Shown: positions 34,467 through 42,855, numbered from the stretch's first letter. The stretch is 64,000 nucleotides of DNA from an uncultured Oscillospiraceae bacterium (GCA_900756575.1 CAAEKQ010000008.1:1-64000); one strand, 5' to 3'. Program-made: numbers and translations. The notes: generated by a model from the sequence alone, not told the origin.

Positions 34467-34981
34467 TGCTCTTTTCTCTGCTCCAGGGCCGCAACAATCT
34501 GATCCACCATGTTTTCGATGTCGTTGCGGTTGGGATCCGCAGCAATGGTGATCTCCGCCCAGCTTTCATAAATGGGAACCCGCTGGGCATAGAGGGTATC
34601 CAGGCTCTCGCCGGGGCCAAAGGCAATGCCCCGGGTCTTGATATTGCTGAGCCTGGCCCGCAGCTCCCCCAGCTCCACCTTTAAGTAGATCACCGTGCCG
34701 ATGTCCTTCATGTGGCCCATGGCTTCCGGCTCCAGCGGAACCGAGCCGCCGGTTGCCACCACGGTATGGTGGGGATTGAGGCCGCAGATCACCCGATTTT
34801 CAATGTCCAGGAAGGCTTCTTTGCCCTCATTGTCCAAAATTTCCTGTAGGGTTTTCCCGGTTTCCTTGCAGATTTCCAGATCGCCGTCCACAAAATCCAT
34901 GGCCAGTGTTTTGGCCAGAATGACGCCGACGGTGCTTTTTCCGGCTCCGGGCATCCCAATGAGAATCAAATTATCCTTCAC
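34460..34981 (-). CDS. Shikimate kinase-like protein, 173 aa
   Basis: The fold is that of shikimate kinase: P-loop GMPGAGKST (9-17), D32-x-D34, LID-like segment SNIKTRGIAFG, and R134 in QRVPIY. Two expected residues differ. The FRxxE motif that contacts shikimate reads FLDIE (L58), and the GGG motif reads GGS (78-80). It may be a divergent shikimate kinase or a related small-molecule kinase. The GTG at 34981 is chosen for its GGAGG site and because the P-loop lies close to the start; two bases separate it from the upstream gene. Confidence 0.72.
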   Translation of the reverse strand: MKDNLILIGMPGAGKSTVGVILAKTLAMDFVDGDLEICKETGKTLQEILDNEGKEAFLDIENRVICGLNPHHTVVATGGSVPLEPEAMGHMKDIGTVIYLKVELGELRARLSNIKTRGIAFGPGESLDTLYAQRVPIYESWAEITIAADPNRNDIENMVDQIVAALEQRKEQC

Positions 34982-34982
34982 G

Positions 34983-35615
34983 TTAGTCCTCCAAATAGTA
35001 GGTGATATACCACATTCCATGCTCTCCCGCCTTGTTCTTGGTCAGGGCCACGGTGGAATCCTTCTGATCCGCCAGTACCGTCTCCGTATCGTCGTAGGCA
35101 ATGCCCACATAGCCCACCTCATCGTAATACAGATAATAGTACACCACATTATCCTCCACGGCGATATTCCACAGCCGCAGATTCGTAATGGCCGAGCCAC
35201 CGGAGGTTTCCACCCCATACAGAGCGTCCTCCGTGTTCATCAGCTGGATCAGGGAACGCTGGATTTCCTCATCGTCCGCAAACAGCTGGGAGATATCCTG
35301 ATATGCTCCGTTGTACCAGGCCAGCATTTTATCGCCGTCCCGGCTGCCATAGAGCCGAAGTCCATTCATATTGCGGAGATCCTGAGCGGTGTCCATATAG
35401 GAATCCAGCTGATTGGCATCGGAAAACACGGATTTTGCCGCGCTCATATAATCCGTGTAGGTGGTGGTGTTGATGACGGATTCGTCAGTTCCAAACAGCG
35501 CGCCGAGCGCATTGCCCAGGAACATACCGATCAGGAACGCGACGATCACCGCAAACACCGCCACCGCAATGGTTCTGGGAAACGGGTTTTCTTCCTTGGG
35601 GAATTTAATATCCAT
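34983..35615 (-). CDS. Membrane-anchored protein of unknown function, 210 aa
   Basis: A single hydrophobic segment at about 15-40 (AVAVFAVIVAFLIGMFLG) anchors a soluble part that is mixed alpha/beta (YMSAAKSVFSDANQL, VVYYYLYYDEVGYVGIAYDD). No motif is recognised. It lies 3 bases after mscL and 1 base before aroK, so it is part of the same transcript. Confidence 0.7.
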   Translation of the reverse strand: MDIKFPKEENPFPRTIAVAVFAVIVAFLIGMFLGNALGALFGTDESVINTTTYTDYMSAAKSVFSDANQLDSYMDTAQDLRNMNGLRLYGSRDGDKMLAWYNGAYQDISQLFADDEEIQRSLIQLMNTEDALYGVETSGGSAITNLRLWNIAVEDNVVYYYLYYDEVGYVGIAYDDTETVLADQKDSTVALTKNKAGEHGMWYITYYLED

Positions 35616-35618
35616 AGA

Positions 35619-35993
35619 TTACTTTTCCTTTAACAGATCCCGGATTTCGGTGAGCAGTTCTTCCGTGGTGGGGCCCTTGGGTTCCTCCGAGGCTTCCTCC
35701 TTCTTGGGGGTCAGCCGGTTAACCGCCTTAACAATCCAGAACACCACAAAAGCGGTAATCAGGAAGGTGACAATGGCGTTAATCACAGCGCCAATGCCAA
35801 AGGGCCCCACAGTAATTCCAGGAAAATCCGTTTTCCCCAGAATCAGTGCAATAATAGGCGTCAGCAGATTTTCTACCACCGAGGTGACGATTGCTGTAAA
35901 TGCAGAACCAATGACCACGCCAACTGCCATATCCAGCACGTTGCCACGCATAATAAAGGTCTTAAACTCAGAGATCCATCCAGGCATTTTCAC
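35619..35993 (-). CDS. mscL: Large-conductance mechanosensitive channel
   Basis: MscL forms a pentameric pressure valve in the membrane. The 124-aa protein has the amphipathic N-helix (EFKTFIMRGNVLDMAVGVVI), TM1 with the glycine-rich pore stretch, a short periplasmic loop, TM2, and a charged C-terminal bundle helix (TTEELLTEIRDLLKEK). A GTG start at 35993 with AAGGAGG nine bases upstream is favoured over the ATG two codons later. Confidence 0.96.
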   Translation of the reverse strand: MKMPGWISEFKTFIMRGNVLDMAVGVVIGSAFTAIVTSVVENLLTPIIALILGKTDFPGITVGPFGIGAVINAIVTFLITAFVVFWIVKAVNRLTPKKEEASEEPKGPTTEELLTEIRDLLKEK

Positions 35994-36014
35994 GGGAATA
36001 TGCCTCCTTATTTT

Positions 36015-37322
36015 TTACTTTTTCTTGGGTACCAGCTTTTCCTTGCCGCCCATGTAGGGACGAATAACCTCGGGGATCAGAACGGTGCCGTCCTCCTGGA
36101 GGTTGTTCTCCAGGAATGCAATGAGCATTCTGGGGGGTGCCACACAGGTGTTGTTCAGGGTATGGGCCAGCTGCATCTTGCCATCTTCGTCCTTATAGCG
36201 GATCTTCAGGCGGCGGGCCTGTGCATCGCCCAGGTTGGAGCAGGAGCAAACCTCAAAATACTTCTGCTGACGGGGGCTCCAGGCCTCGATGTCGCAGGAC
36301 TTCACCTTCAGGTCGGCCAGGTCGCCGGAGCAGCACTCCAGCTGACGGACGGGGATATCCATGGAGCGGAACAGCTCAACAGACAGCTGCCACAGCTTTT
36401 CATACCAATCCTTGCTGTCCTCGGGCTTGCAGACCACGATCATCTCCTGCTTTTCAAACTGATGGATCCGGTAAATGCCGCGCTCCTCAATGCCGTGGGA
36501 ACCCTTCTCCTTCCGGAAGCAGGGAGAATAGGAGGTCAGGGTCAGGGGCAGCTGCTCTGCGGGAAGGATCTGGTCGATAAAGCGGCCGATCATGGAATGC
36601 TCAGAGGTACCGATCAGGTAGAGATCCTCGCCCTCAATCTTATACATCATCGCGTCCATATCGGTCTGGCTCATAACGCCCTCCACCACGTTGCCATGGA
36701 TCATAAAGGGAGGAATCACATAGGTAAAGCCCTTGTCGATCATGAAATCACGGGCATAGGCCAGCACTGCCTCATGGAGCCGTGCAATATCGCCCAGCAG
36801 GTAATAGAAGCCGCTGCCGGAAACACGGCCTGCGGAATCCAGGTCGATGCCGTCGAAGCTCTCCATAATCTCGGTGTGGTAGGGAACGGGGTAATCGGGC
36901 ACCTTGGGCTCGCCGAACCGCTGCACCTCTACATTATAGGTGTCGTCGGGGCCGATGGGGACAGAGGGATCAATGATGTTGGGGATCACCAGCATGATCT
37001 TGTGGATCTCAGCAGCCAGCTCATCCTCTTTCTTCTCCAGCTCGGCCAGACGGTCGGCATCGGCCTTAACCTGTGCCTTTACGGCCTCAGCCTCCTCCAG
37101 CTTGCTGGGGTCCTTCTTGGCCATGCCCATGAGCTTGCCGATCTGCTTGGACAGGGTGTTCCGGGCAGTCCGCAGCTCCTGTGCCTCGGAAATGGCGGCA
37201 CGGTTCTCCGCGTCCAGCTCAATCACCTTGTCTACCAGGGGCAGCTTCTCGTCCTGGAACTTCTTTTTAATGTTTTCCTTTACAATGTCGGGGTTCTCCC
37301 GAATAAATTTAATGTCAAGCAT
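36015..37322 (-). CDS. serS: Seryl-tRNA synthetase
   Basis: This class II synthetase has the long N-terminal coiled-coil arm (about 30-105) and the catalytic domain with motif 2 CFRKEKGSHGIEERGIYRIH and motif 3 near the C-terminus (PPRMLIAFLENN). The 435-aa length is typical. Only 18 bases separate it from parB, and there is no room for a T-box leader, so it is expressed from the parA promoter or from an internal one. Confidence 0.97.
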   Translation of the reverse strand: MLDIKFIRENPDIVKENIKKKFQDEKLPLVDKVIELDAENRAAISEAQELRTARNTLSKQIGKLMGMAKKDPSKLEEAEAVKAQVKADADRLAELEKKEDELAAEIHKIMLVIPNIIDPSVPIGPDDTYNVEVQRFGEPKVPDYPVPYHTEIMESFDGIDLDSAGRVSGSGFYYLLGDIARLHEAVLAYARDFMIDKGFTYVIPPFMIHGNVVEGVMSQTDMDAMMYKIEGEDLYLIGTSEHSMIGRFIDQILPAEQLPLTLTSYSPCFRKEKGSHGIEERGIYRIHQFEKQEMIVVCKPEDSKDWYEKLWQLSVELFRSMDIPVRQLECCSGDLADLKVKSCDIEAWSPRQQKYFEVCSCSNLGDAQARRLKIRYKDEDGKMQLAHTLNNTCVAPPRMLIAFLENNLQEDGTVLIPEVIRPYMGGKEKLVPKKK

Positions 37323-37340
37323 TTCTTTCCACCTCGTAAT

Positions 37341-38213
37341 TTATTTGTCTCTTAGATGCTCCAGCGCCTCAATGAGCTGCTGGAGGTCGTCTTCCCCGTA
37401 ATATTCCAGCTGAAAAACACCTTTTTTCTTGCCCGGGTGGATTTTTACCCCTCGGCCCAGGGATTTACTCAGTATTTTTTCGCATTCCCGATAATAATCT
37501 ACCTTTAATACGTTCTCCGGCTCCGGTTCCTCCTGGGGCTTCATCAGCCGCTTTACCATGGCCTCCGTCTGACGGACGGAAAGCTGCTGATCCAGAATTC
37601 GCTGTGCCGCTTCCTTCTGTATGTTCTCTGAGGGAAGGGGAAGCAGCGCCCGGGCATGACCCGCTGACAGGCTGCCATCCTCCACCAGAGATACGATGGA
37701 CTTGGGAAGATTCAGCAGGCGTAAGGCATTGGTCACGGTAGTTCTCGCTTTTCCAACGCTTTTTGCCGTCTCCTCCTGGCTCATGCCAAAGTCGGAGATC
37801 AACGCCGCATAACCTCTGGCTTCTTCCATGGGGTTCAGATCTTCCCGCTGGAGGTTTTCAATGAGGGTCAGCTCGGCGGCGGTTTTGTCATCCGCCTCCA
37901 GAATCGTCACCGGCACCTCTTTCAGTCCCGCCAGCCGGGATGCACGCCACCGCCGTTCTCCGGCAATGATCTGATAATAGCCGTTGGAAAGAGGCCGTAC
38001 CGCAATGGGCTGAATCAGTCCATGGTCGGCAATGGAGGCTGCCAATGCACCCAAGGCCTCCTCGTCAAAGTCCTGCCGGGGCTGGGCACGGTTGGGCTCC
38101 AGCTTTTGAATGGGCAGCACATTGTGTTCTTTCTGAGGCTCCTCTGTCACCACCGGCTCTGCAAACAGGGCGCCCAGGCCCTTGCCAAGTCCTTTTTGGC
38201 TTGATTTTGCCAT
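37341..38213 (-). CDS. parB: Chromosome partition protein ParB
   Basis: ParB is a CTP-dependent clamp that loads at parS and spreads. The CTP-binding box with GERRWRA is at about 87-93, the helix-turn-helix (MSQEETAKSVGKARTTVTNA) at about 145-165, and the dimerisation domain is at the C-terminus. The N-terminal GLGKGLGALF matches the segment that stimulates ParA ATPase. The ATG at 38213 follows parS 38253 and parA. Confidence 0.96.
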   Translation of the reverse strand: MAKSSQKGLGKGLGALFAEPVVTEEPQKEHNVLPIQKLEPNRAQPRQDFDEEALGALAASIADHGLIQPIAVRPLSNGYYQIIAGERRWRASRLAGLKEVPVTILEADDKTAAELTLIENLQREDLNPMEEARGYAALISDFGMSQEETAKSVGKARTTVTNALRLLNLPKSIVSLVEDGSLSAGHARALLPLPSENIQKEAAQRILDQQLSVRQTEAMVKRLMKPQEEPEPENVLKVDYYRECEKILSKSLGRGVKIHPGKKKGVFQLEYYGEDDLQQLIEALEHLRDK

Positions 38214-38252
38214 AGAACCGCTCCTTTATCTCGTAAAATCGCATGGCCGGAC

Positions 38253-38266
38253 GTTTCACGTGAAAC
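38253..38266. promoter_or_regulatory. parS site
   Basis: GTTTCACGTGAAAC is a perfect palindrome matching the bacterial parS consensus, between parA and parB. Confidence 0.95.
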
Positions 38267-38295
38267 ATTTCTGTTCTGTCCGACCATGCCGGGTC

Positions 38296-39048
38296 TTATA
38301 CTGTTTTCTGTACGATTTCCTCCGCCAGACTGCGATAGCTCTCTGCGCCGCGACTATACTTATCATACTCCGTGATGGGCATACCGTGGCTGGGGGCTTC
38401 ACTCAGGCGCACATTTCTGGGAATCACCGATGCAAACACCTTTCCGGGGAAATGCCGCCGCACCTCCTGGGCCACCTGCATACTGAGGTTGGTTCTGCCA
38501 TCGTACATGGTCAGCACTAGGCCAAAAATGCCAATGTTCGGCTGATAAGTGCGCTTGACTGCACGAAGGGTGCCCATCAGATCACTCAGGCCCTCCAGCG
38601 CATAATACTCGCACTGCACCGGAACGATCACCTGATCCGCCGCACACAGGGCATTCAGGGTTAAAAGCTCCAAGGAGGGGGGACAATCAATAAAAATATA
38701 GTCGTATTCCCTTTTCAGAGGCTCCAGCGCGTCCTTCAGGCGAAACTCTCGGCGATCCAGGCTCACCAGTTCGATGCCTGCACCGGCCAATGCCGCGCCA
38801 GAGGGAATCAAATCACCGTATTTGGTGGAAATCACCGCATCTTTCGCCGGGACATCGTTGATAATCACGTCGTAGATGGAGCTGGTCACATCCGTTTTTT
38901 CCACGCCAAACCCCGAGGTGGCATTTGCCTGGGGATCAAAATCGCAAAGCAGCACCCGTTTTCCCAGGTCATGCATTGCCGCAGTCAGGCTCACTGCCGT
39001 TGTTGTCTTGCCTACGCCGCCTTTCTGGTTGACCAGTGACAAAACCAT
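38296..39048 (-). CDS. parA: Chromosome partition ATPase ParA (Soj)
   Basis: ParA is a deviant Walker ATPase that binds DNA as an ATP dimer and moves ParB-parS. KGGVGKTT is at residues 9-16, the Walker B region IFIDCPPS and the DNA-binding Arg-rich part (IPRNVRLSEAPSHG) are present. The start at 39048 has AAGGAG upstream. The longer in-frame extension runs through a repeat element and is not coding. Confidence 0.96.
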   Translation of the reverse strand: MVLSLVNQKGGVGKTTTAVSLTAAMHDLGKRVLLCDFDPQANATSGFGVEKTDVTSSIYDVIINDVPAKDAVISTKYGDLIPSGAALAGAGIELVSLDRREFRLKDALEPLKREYDYIFIDCPPSLELLTLNALCAADQVIVPVQCEYYALEGLSDLMGTLRAVKRTYQPNIGIFGLVLTMYDGRTNLSMQVAQEVRRHFPGKVFASVIPRNVRLSEAPSHGMPITEYDKYSRGAESYRSLAEEIVQKTV

Positions 39049-39090
39049 GCTTCCAGTCTCCTTCCTTTCCGTCGAAACCGCCGATTTCTC

Positions 39091-39256
39091 TAAGGCAACA
39101 CCGCACAAATGCGTCTGCGGATTCTGACGGATCTTTTCCGCCAGAAATGCGTTCGGAAAATCTTGAAATACACAAAGTATTCCTGCGGTTTTCCACCTTT
39201 TTCTGACGAAAAATCTCTCGCCAGACGCTCTTGCCGATTTGTGCTGTATTGCCCTA
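39091..39256. repeat. 166-bp element with terminal inverted repeats in the parA leader
   Basis: The ends are TAAGGCAACACCGCACAAAT (39091-39110) and, inverted, GATTTGTGCTGTATTGCCCTA (39236-39256), about 20 bases with few mismatches. The interior has smaller inverted repeats such as ATTCTGACGGA/TTCCGCCAGAAAT. It encodes nothing. It resembles a miniature inverted-repeat element and lies between the parA promoter and start codon. Confidence 0.72.
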
Positions 39257-39274
39257 ACAACATCGGTACCCAAT

Positions 39275-39303
39275 ATTATACCAACTAGCGTATCACAATG
39301 CAA
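39275..39303 (-). promoter_or_regulatory. Promoter of the parA-parB-serS run
   Basis: On the minus strand TTGCAT (39298-39303) and TATAAT (39275-39280) have a 17-base spacer. It adjoins the parS at 39307, so ParB bound there could affect it. The leader of about 220 nt contains the repeat element. Confidence 0.8.
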
Positions 39304-39306
39304 GAA

Positions 39307-39320
39307 GTTTCACGTGAAAC
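39307..39320. promoter_or_regulatory. parS site
   Basis: Perfect GTTTCACGTGAAAC palindrome directly upstream of the parA -35. Confidence 0.95.
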
Positions 39321-39352
39321 ATCCCGTCAAACATATTGTCAAACGTCTCAAC

Positions 39353-39366
39353 GTTTCACGTGAAAC
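39353..39366. promoter_or_regulatory. parS site
   Basis: Perfect GTTTCACGTGAAAC palindrome, 46 bases from the previous one and just upstream of the LysR promoter. Confidence 0.95.
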
Positions 39367-39381
39367 ATCTCTGACCCATTC

Positions 39382-39410
39382 TTGACCCAGCGGGTATCTT
39401 TTGGTAGAAT
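39382..39410 (+). promoter_or_regulatory. Promoter of the LysR-type gene
   Basis: TTGACC (39382-39387) and TAGAAT (39405-39410) are 17 bases apart. Confidence 0.7.
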
Positions 39411-39431
39411 AAAAAGGAGGGGGAATGAGCC

Positions 39432-40397
39432 TTGGAGCTGACCTTACTATACTACTTCAAAACCGTGGCGGAGCAGGAGAATATCACAAAAGCCGCAGAA
39501 CTGCTCTATATTTCTCAGCCGGCCCTGAGTAAGGCCATTGCAAAGCTGGAAAAAAGCCTGGATGTTACGCTGTTTGAGCGCAGAAAAGGACGCATCAGTC
39601 TTTCGGCCATGGGCCGGGTGTATTATGAATATGTCTCCTCGGCCTTTCAGGTGCTGGAATCCGGGGAAAAGAAGCTGGAGGAGATGAAGGAAAGCTCCGG
39701 CGAAATGGTTTCCATCGCTTCTCCAGTAGCCGGAGTATTGCAGGAGCTGATTTATAATTTTCTGCTGTCCGGGGATCTAATTCAAATCAACCAGTATTTA
39801 TATGAGGAACACATTTTGGAAAGCGAGCTGTTGTCCGGAAAGCTGGACTTCGCCGTGACCCCCATTACCATTGAAAACAGCGAAATCGAGCAGATCAAGC
39901 TCATGGACGAGGATATTTTCATTGTGGTCAGCCAGGATCATCCGCTGGCCAAGGAAAAGTACATTCGCCTGTATGATTTGAAGGACGATTATTTCTTAGT
40001 AGACGAGGCCAGCTTTGACCAGAAGATCGTCCGGGTGCTCTGCGGTATTGCCGGATTTGAGCCGAAAATTTTGCTGCACAGCAACGAGGGCGATCTTATT
40101 GACGATGCCCTGAGAAGCAATCTGGGTGTGGCGCTGGTACCGGCGAACCTGATTTACCGCAAAAATATGAGCCGTCTGGCAGTCCTGCGGGCAACAGATG
40201 TGGAGTTGGTTCGTCTGCTGTCCATTGCCAAACGCCGGGATCGGATTTTCCAGGCCAATACCGCGCGGCTTTATCACTATACCATTCACTATTTTGAAAA
40301 CCTGGGGCAGGAGCTCCACGAATACTTTGGCCAGCTCTTGCCGGAACAGCCGGATGTGGCAAAGAAACGGCTGGGCATCAACCATCTAAAAGGCTAG
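39432..40397 (+). CDS. LysR-family transcriptional regulator, 321 aa
   Basis: The winged helix-turn-helix spans residues 1-60 (ENITKAAELLYISQPALSKA), followed by the linker helix and a two-lobed effector domain (about 90-295). The TTG at 39432 is the likely start because GGAGGGGG lies at the right distance and LELTLLYYFKTVAEQ is the usual LysR beginning; no ATG is available in frame. The target is unknown: the neighbours are partition genes on one side and a VOC protein on the other. Confidence 0.88.
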   Translation: MELTLLYYFKTVAEQENITKAAELLYISQPALSKAIAKLEKSLDVTLFERRKGRISLSAMGRVYYEYVSSAFQVLESGEKKLEEMKESSGEMVSIASPVAGVLQELIYNFLLSGDLIQINQYLYEEHILESELLSGKLDFAVTPITIENSEIEQIKLMDEDIFIVVSQDHPLAKEKYIRLYDLKDDYFLVDEASFDQKIVRVLCGIAGFEPKILLHSNEGDLIDDALRSNLGVALVPANLIYRKNMSRLAVLRATDVELVRLLSIAKRRDRIFQANTARLYHYTIHYFENLGQELHEYFGQLLPEQPDVAKKRLGINHLKG

Positions 40398-40446
40398 GAT
40401 ACATGATATATTATAATGTATATCCAGCAGAAATCGAGGCAAAAAT

Positions 40447-40848
40447 ATGGGATCTTTGATTTGCGGCATTCATCACGTGGCGCTGAAATGCGACGGAACT
40501 GCCGAATTTGAAAAAACACTGCACTTTTATCAGGACGTTTTGGGTCTGGAGTCGGTTCGCAGCTGGGGTGAAGGGGAAAATGCAGGGGCCATGCTCTCCA
40601 CCGGCGACGGTTTACTCGAGATCTTTGCATCCGGCAAAAAACTACCCCAGGGAGCCATCCGCCATTTTGCACTGCGAACCGAACGAGTTGACGATTGCGT
40701 TGCGGCGGTACGGGCCGCGGGCTATCCCATCACCGTGGAGCCCAAGGACATCGTTATTGCCTCCAATCCGCCGTTTCCCGCAAGAATTGCATTTTGCACC
40801 GGCCCGGTGGGGGAAGAAATCGAATTTTTCCAGGAACGGGCTCTATGA
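40447..40848 (+). CDS. VOC-superfamily (glyoxalase/bleomycin-resistance fold) protein, 133 aa
   Basis: Two beta-alpha-beta-beta-beta repeats are visible: HHVALKC...HFYQDVLGL and RHFALRT...EEIEFFQ. The His in HHVAL, the His in RHFAL and the Glu in EIEFF match metal positions of the fold. The reaction could be an isomerase, dioxygenase or lyase type. Its stop overlaps rimI by 4 bases (ATGA). Confidence 0.82.
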   Translation: MGSLICGIHHVALKCDGTAEFEKTLHFYQDVLGLESVRSWGEGENAGAMLSTGDGLLEIFASGKKLPQGAIRHFALRTERVDDCVAAVRAAGYPITVEPKDIVIASNPPFPARIAFCTGPVGEEIEFFQERAL

Positions 40849-41297
40849 ACATCGAGAAAATGACCGCCGAGACTGTGGAGGCCGTGGCAAAGCTGGAAGA
40901 AGCGTGCTTTTCCACCCCATGGAGCCATAAGGATCTGGTTTCTGAGCTGGAGAACCCCTGGGCCATCTGGATTACGGCCACAGAGGACGGAACGTTAGCC
41001 GGGTATCTGGGCATTCAATATGGCCCGGACGGTGCAGATATTATGTCCATCGCCACATCTCCGGATTTTCGCGGAAAAGGCGTGGCAAAACAGCTGCTGA
41101 ATGACATGGAATTGCGGCTCAAGGCCCTGCATTTACAGTGGATTACCCTGGAGGTTCGCCCCTCCAATGCCTCGGCCCTGACGCTCTATACGACCCAAGG
41201 CTTCCAACAGGTGGGACGAAGACCGAAATACTATCAAAAACCCACAGAAGACGCTCTGCTTCTAACAAAATACTTTGAGGAGGAACCCAAATGCTGA
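40845..41297 (+). CDS. rimI: Ribosomal-protein-alanine N-acetyltransferase
   Basis: This GNAT enzyme acetylates the N-terminal alanine of ribosomal protein S18. The acetyl-CoA loop (SPDFRGKGVAKQLL, about 72-85), the LEVRPSNASALTLYTTQGF segment and the C-terminal GRRPKYY are RimI signatures. It overlaps tsaD by 7 bases; rimI and tsaD are often neighbours. The start at 40845 is set by overlap with the VOC stop. Confidence 0.92.
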   Translation: MNIEKMTAETVEAVAKLEEACFSTPWSHKDLVSELENPWAIWITATEDGTLAGYLGIQYGPDGADIMSIATSPDFRGKGVAKQLLNDMELRLKALHLQWITLEVRPSNASALTLYTTQGFQQVGRRPKYYQKPTEDALLLTKYFEEEPKC

Positions 41298-42316
41298 TAT
41301 TGGGGATCGAAAGCTCCTGTGACGAAACTGCCCTGGCCATTTCCCGGGACGGCAGGGAGATCTTATCCAACTGTGTGCTGAGTCAGATTGATATGCACAC
41401 GATCTACGGCGGCGTGGTGCCGGAAATCGCGTCCCGGAAGCACATTGAGGCCATCGCCGGACTGGCGGATCAGGCGCTGAAAGAGGCCGGCGTCACCCGG
41501 CAGGAGCTGGACGCCATCGCCGTGACCTATGCGCCGGGCCTGATTGGCGCACTGCTGGTGGGCGTAAACTTTGCAAAAGCCGCAGCATTGGCGCTGGATG
41601 TGCCCATTGTGCCGGTGCATCATATTCGAGGGCACATTGCCGCCAACTACATTGCGTTTCCAGAGCTGGAGCCGCCTTTTGTCTGTCTGAGCGTTTCTGG
41701 CGGCAATACGCTGATTCTGGACGTGCGGGACTATACCGACACCCGAATTCTCGGTTCATCCCGGGACGATGCGGCAGGGGAGTGCTTCGATAAGGTTGCC
41801 CGGGTGCTGGGGATGCCCTATCCCGGTGGAAAAGCCCTGGACGAAAAGAGCATGACCGGCAATCCCAACGCCTATCATCTGCCCCGTTCCAAGGTAGACG
41901 GCGCACCCCTGGACATGAGCTTCTCCGGCCTGAAAACCGCCGCGCTGAACATTATCCACAACGCCCAGCAGAAGGGCGAGGAATTGAATTTGCCGGATCT
42001 CTGCGCCAGCTTTGTTTCCGCCGTGCAGGATACCCTGGTGCCTCGCGCCATGGAAGCGTTAAAGGAAACCGGTTATGGTAAACTGGCCATTGCAGGCGGT
42101 GTGGCGGCCAATTCCCACATTCGGGGGGCGTTTGAACAGGAATGTGGAAAAGTCGGCGCAAAACTCTATATGCCGCCCCTATCGCTGTGCGGGGATAACG
42201 GCGCCATGATCGCCTGCCAGGGCTATTATGAATACCTGGCTGGGCACATTGCAGGCCAGGAGCTCAACGCCGTTGCCTCCCTTCCCGCAGAACGTGGCAG
42301 TTATATTGGAATGTAG
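41291..42316 (+). CDS. tsaD: tRNA N6-adenosine threonylcarbamoyltransferase
   Basis: TsaD transfers threonylcarbamoyl to A37 of ANN-decoding tRNAs, with TsaB and TsaE. The metal motif H111-x-x-x-H115 (HHIRGH), ESSCDETA at 7-14, SVSGGNT and the C-terminal CGDNGAMIA are all present. Its 341 aa is standard. TsaB and TsaE are not in the adjacent genes. TcdA at 1072 would act on its product. Confidence 0.97.
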   Translation: MLILGIESSCDETALAISRDGREILSNCVLSQIDMHTIYGGVVPEIASRKHIEAIAGLADQALKEAGVTRQELDAIAVTYAPGLIGALLVGVNFAKAAALALDVPIVPVHHIRGHIAANYIAFPELEPPFVCLSVSGGNTLILDVRDYTDTRILGSSRDDAAGECFDKVARVLGMPYPGGKALDEKSMTGNPNAYHLPRSKVDGAPLDMSFSGLKTAALNIIHNAQQKGEELNLPDLCASFVSAVQDTLVPRAMEALKETGYGKLAIAGGVAANSHIRGAFEQECGKVGAKLYMPPLSLCGDNGAMIACQGYYEYLAGHIAGQELNAVASLPAERGSYIGM

Positions 42317-42476
42317 TTCCAGTATTTCTTTTATATGTATGCATTGCGGTTTTTTCTCCGGAAAATCACGGGATTTGAAAGAAAATATTCTTGATTTTTG
42401 GAAAATGCTTACTTGACAAGATTTTTGAACAAATTTTATGTCAACCAAAAGAACGCACCGGGACGTGCAAAACTCT

Positions 42477-42569
42477 TGTGGAGAACTCTGTGGATAATCT
42501 GGAAAACCCCATATTGCGGGGAAAACTCCGGTGGATAACTGTGGATAACTCTGTGGAAACTGTGGATAA
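42477..42569 (+). promoter_or_regulatory. Cluster of six same-orientation DnaA boxes
   Basis: TGTGGATAA (perfect DnaA box) is at 42489, 42540 and 42561; single-mismatch forms TGTGGAGAA at 42477 and GGTGGATAA at 42530; a weaker TGTGGAAAC at 42552. All point the same way within 93 bases, in a gap of 425 bases without genes (42317-42741). AT-rich sequence precedes them (42355-42440). Confidence 0.75.
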
Positions 42570-42698
42570 CTTTTACACATGCCCTTTGTTGTAATATTTA
42601 TGTAAACTCATGGGCCTTCATGACTGCTTTTGGTGGAGCTTTCATTCTGCATCACGCGCTTCCTCCGCCGTCATTTCCATGTTTTCCATGTTCGGTAC

Positions 42699-42727
42699 TT
42701 GACGGAAGAATGAATTCATGATAAAAT
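42699..42727 (+). promoter_or_regulatory. Promoter of tRNA-Thr
   Basis: TTGACG (42699-42704) and TAAAAT (42722-42727) are 17 bases apart, 15 bases before the tRNA. Confidence 0.78.
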
Positions 42728-42741
42728 AGACAGGCTAAATT

Positions 42742-42816
42742 GCTGGTGTGGCTCAATGGCAGAGCATCTCACTCGTAATGAGAAGGTTGTGGGTTCGATT
42801 CCCACCATCAGCTCCA
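42742..42816 (+). tRNA. tRNA-Thr (anticodon CGT)
   Basis: The acceptor GCTGGTG pairs with CATCAGC (one G-T), the D arm is GCTC...GAGC, the anticodon stem TCTCA/TGAGA holds CTCGTAA with anticodon CGT (codon ACG), and the T arm GTGGG-TTCGATT-CCCAC is perfect. The CCA end is encoded (42814-42816) after discriminator T. Confidence 0.95.
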
Positions 42817-42855
42817 CCCCATGGAATCCTACGATTCCATGGGGTTCCCTTTTAT
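42817..42855 (+). terminator. Terminator of tRNA-Thr
   Basis: CCCCATGGAATC-CTAC-GATTCCATGGGG is a perfect 12-bp stem right after the tRNA, followed by TTCCCTTTTATTT. Confidence 0.9.

Noticed and set aside
36015..37340. T-box leader for serS
   Set aside because: Only 18 bases lie between parB and serS, so no such leader can exist.
38296..39303. Longer ParA with an 85-residue N-terminal extension
   Set aside because: The extension is read from the repeat element and the promoter; the normal ParA start with a ribosome site is at 39048.
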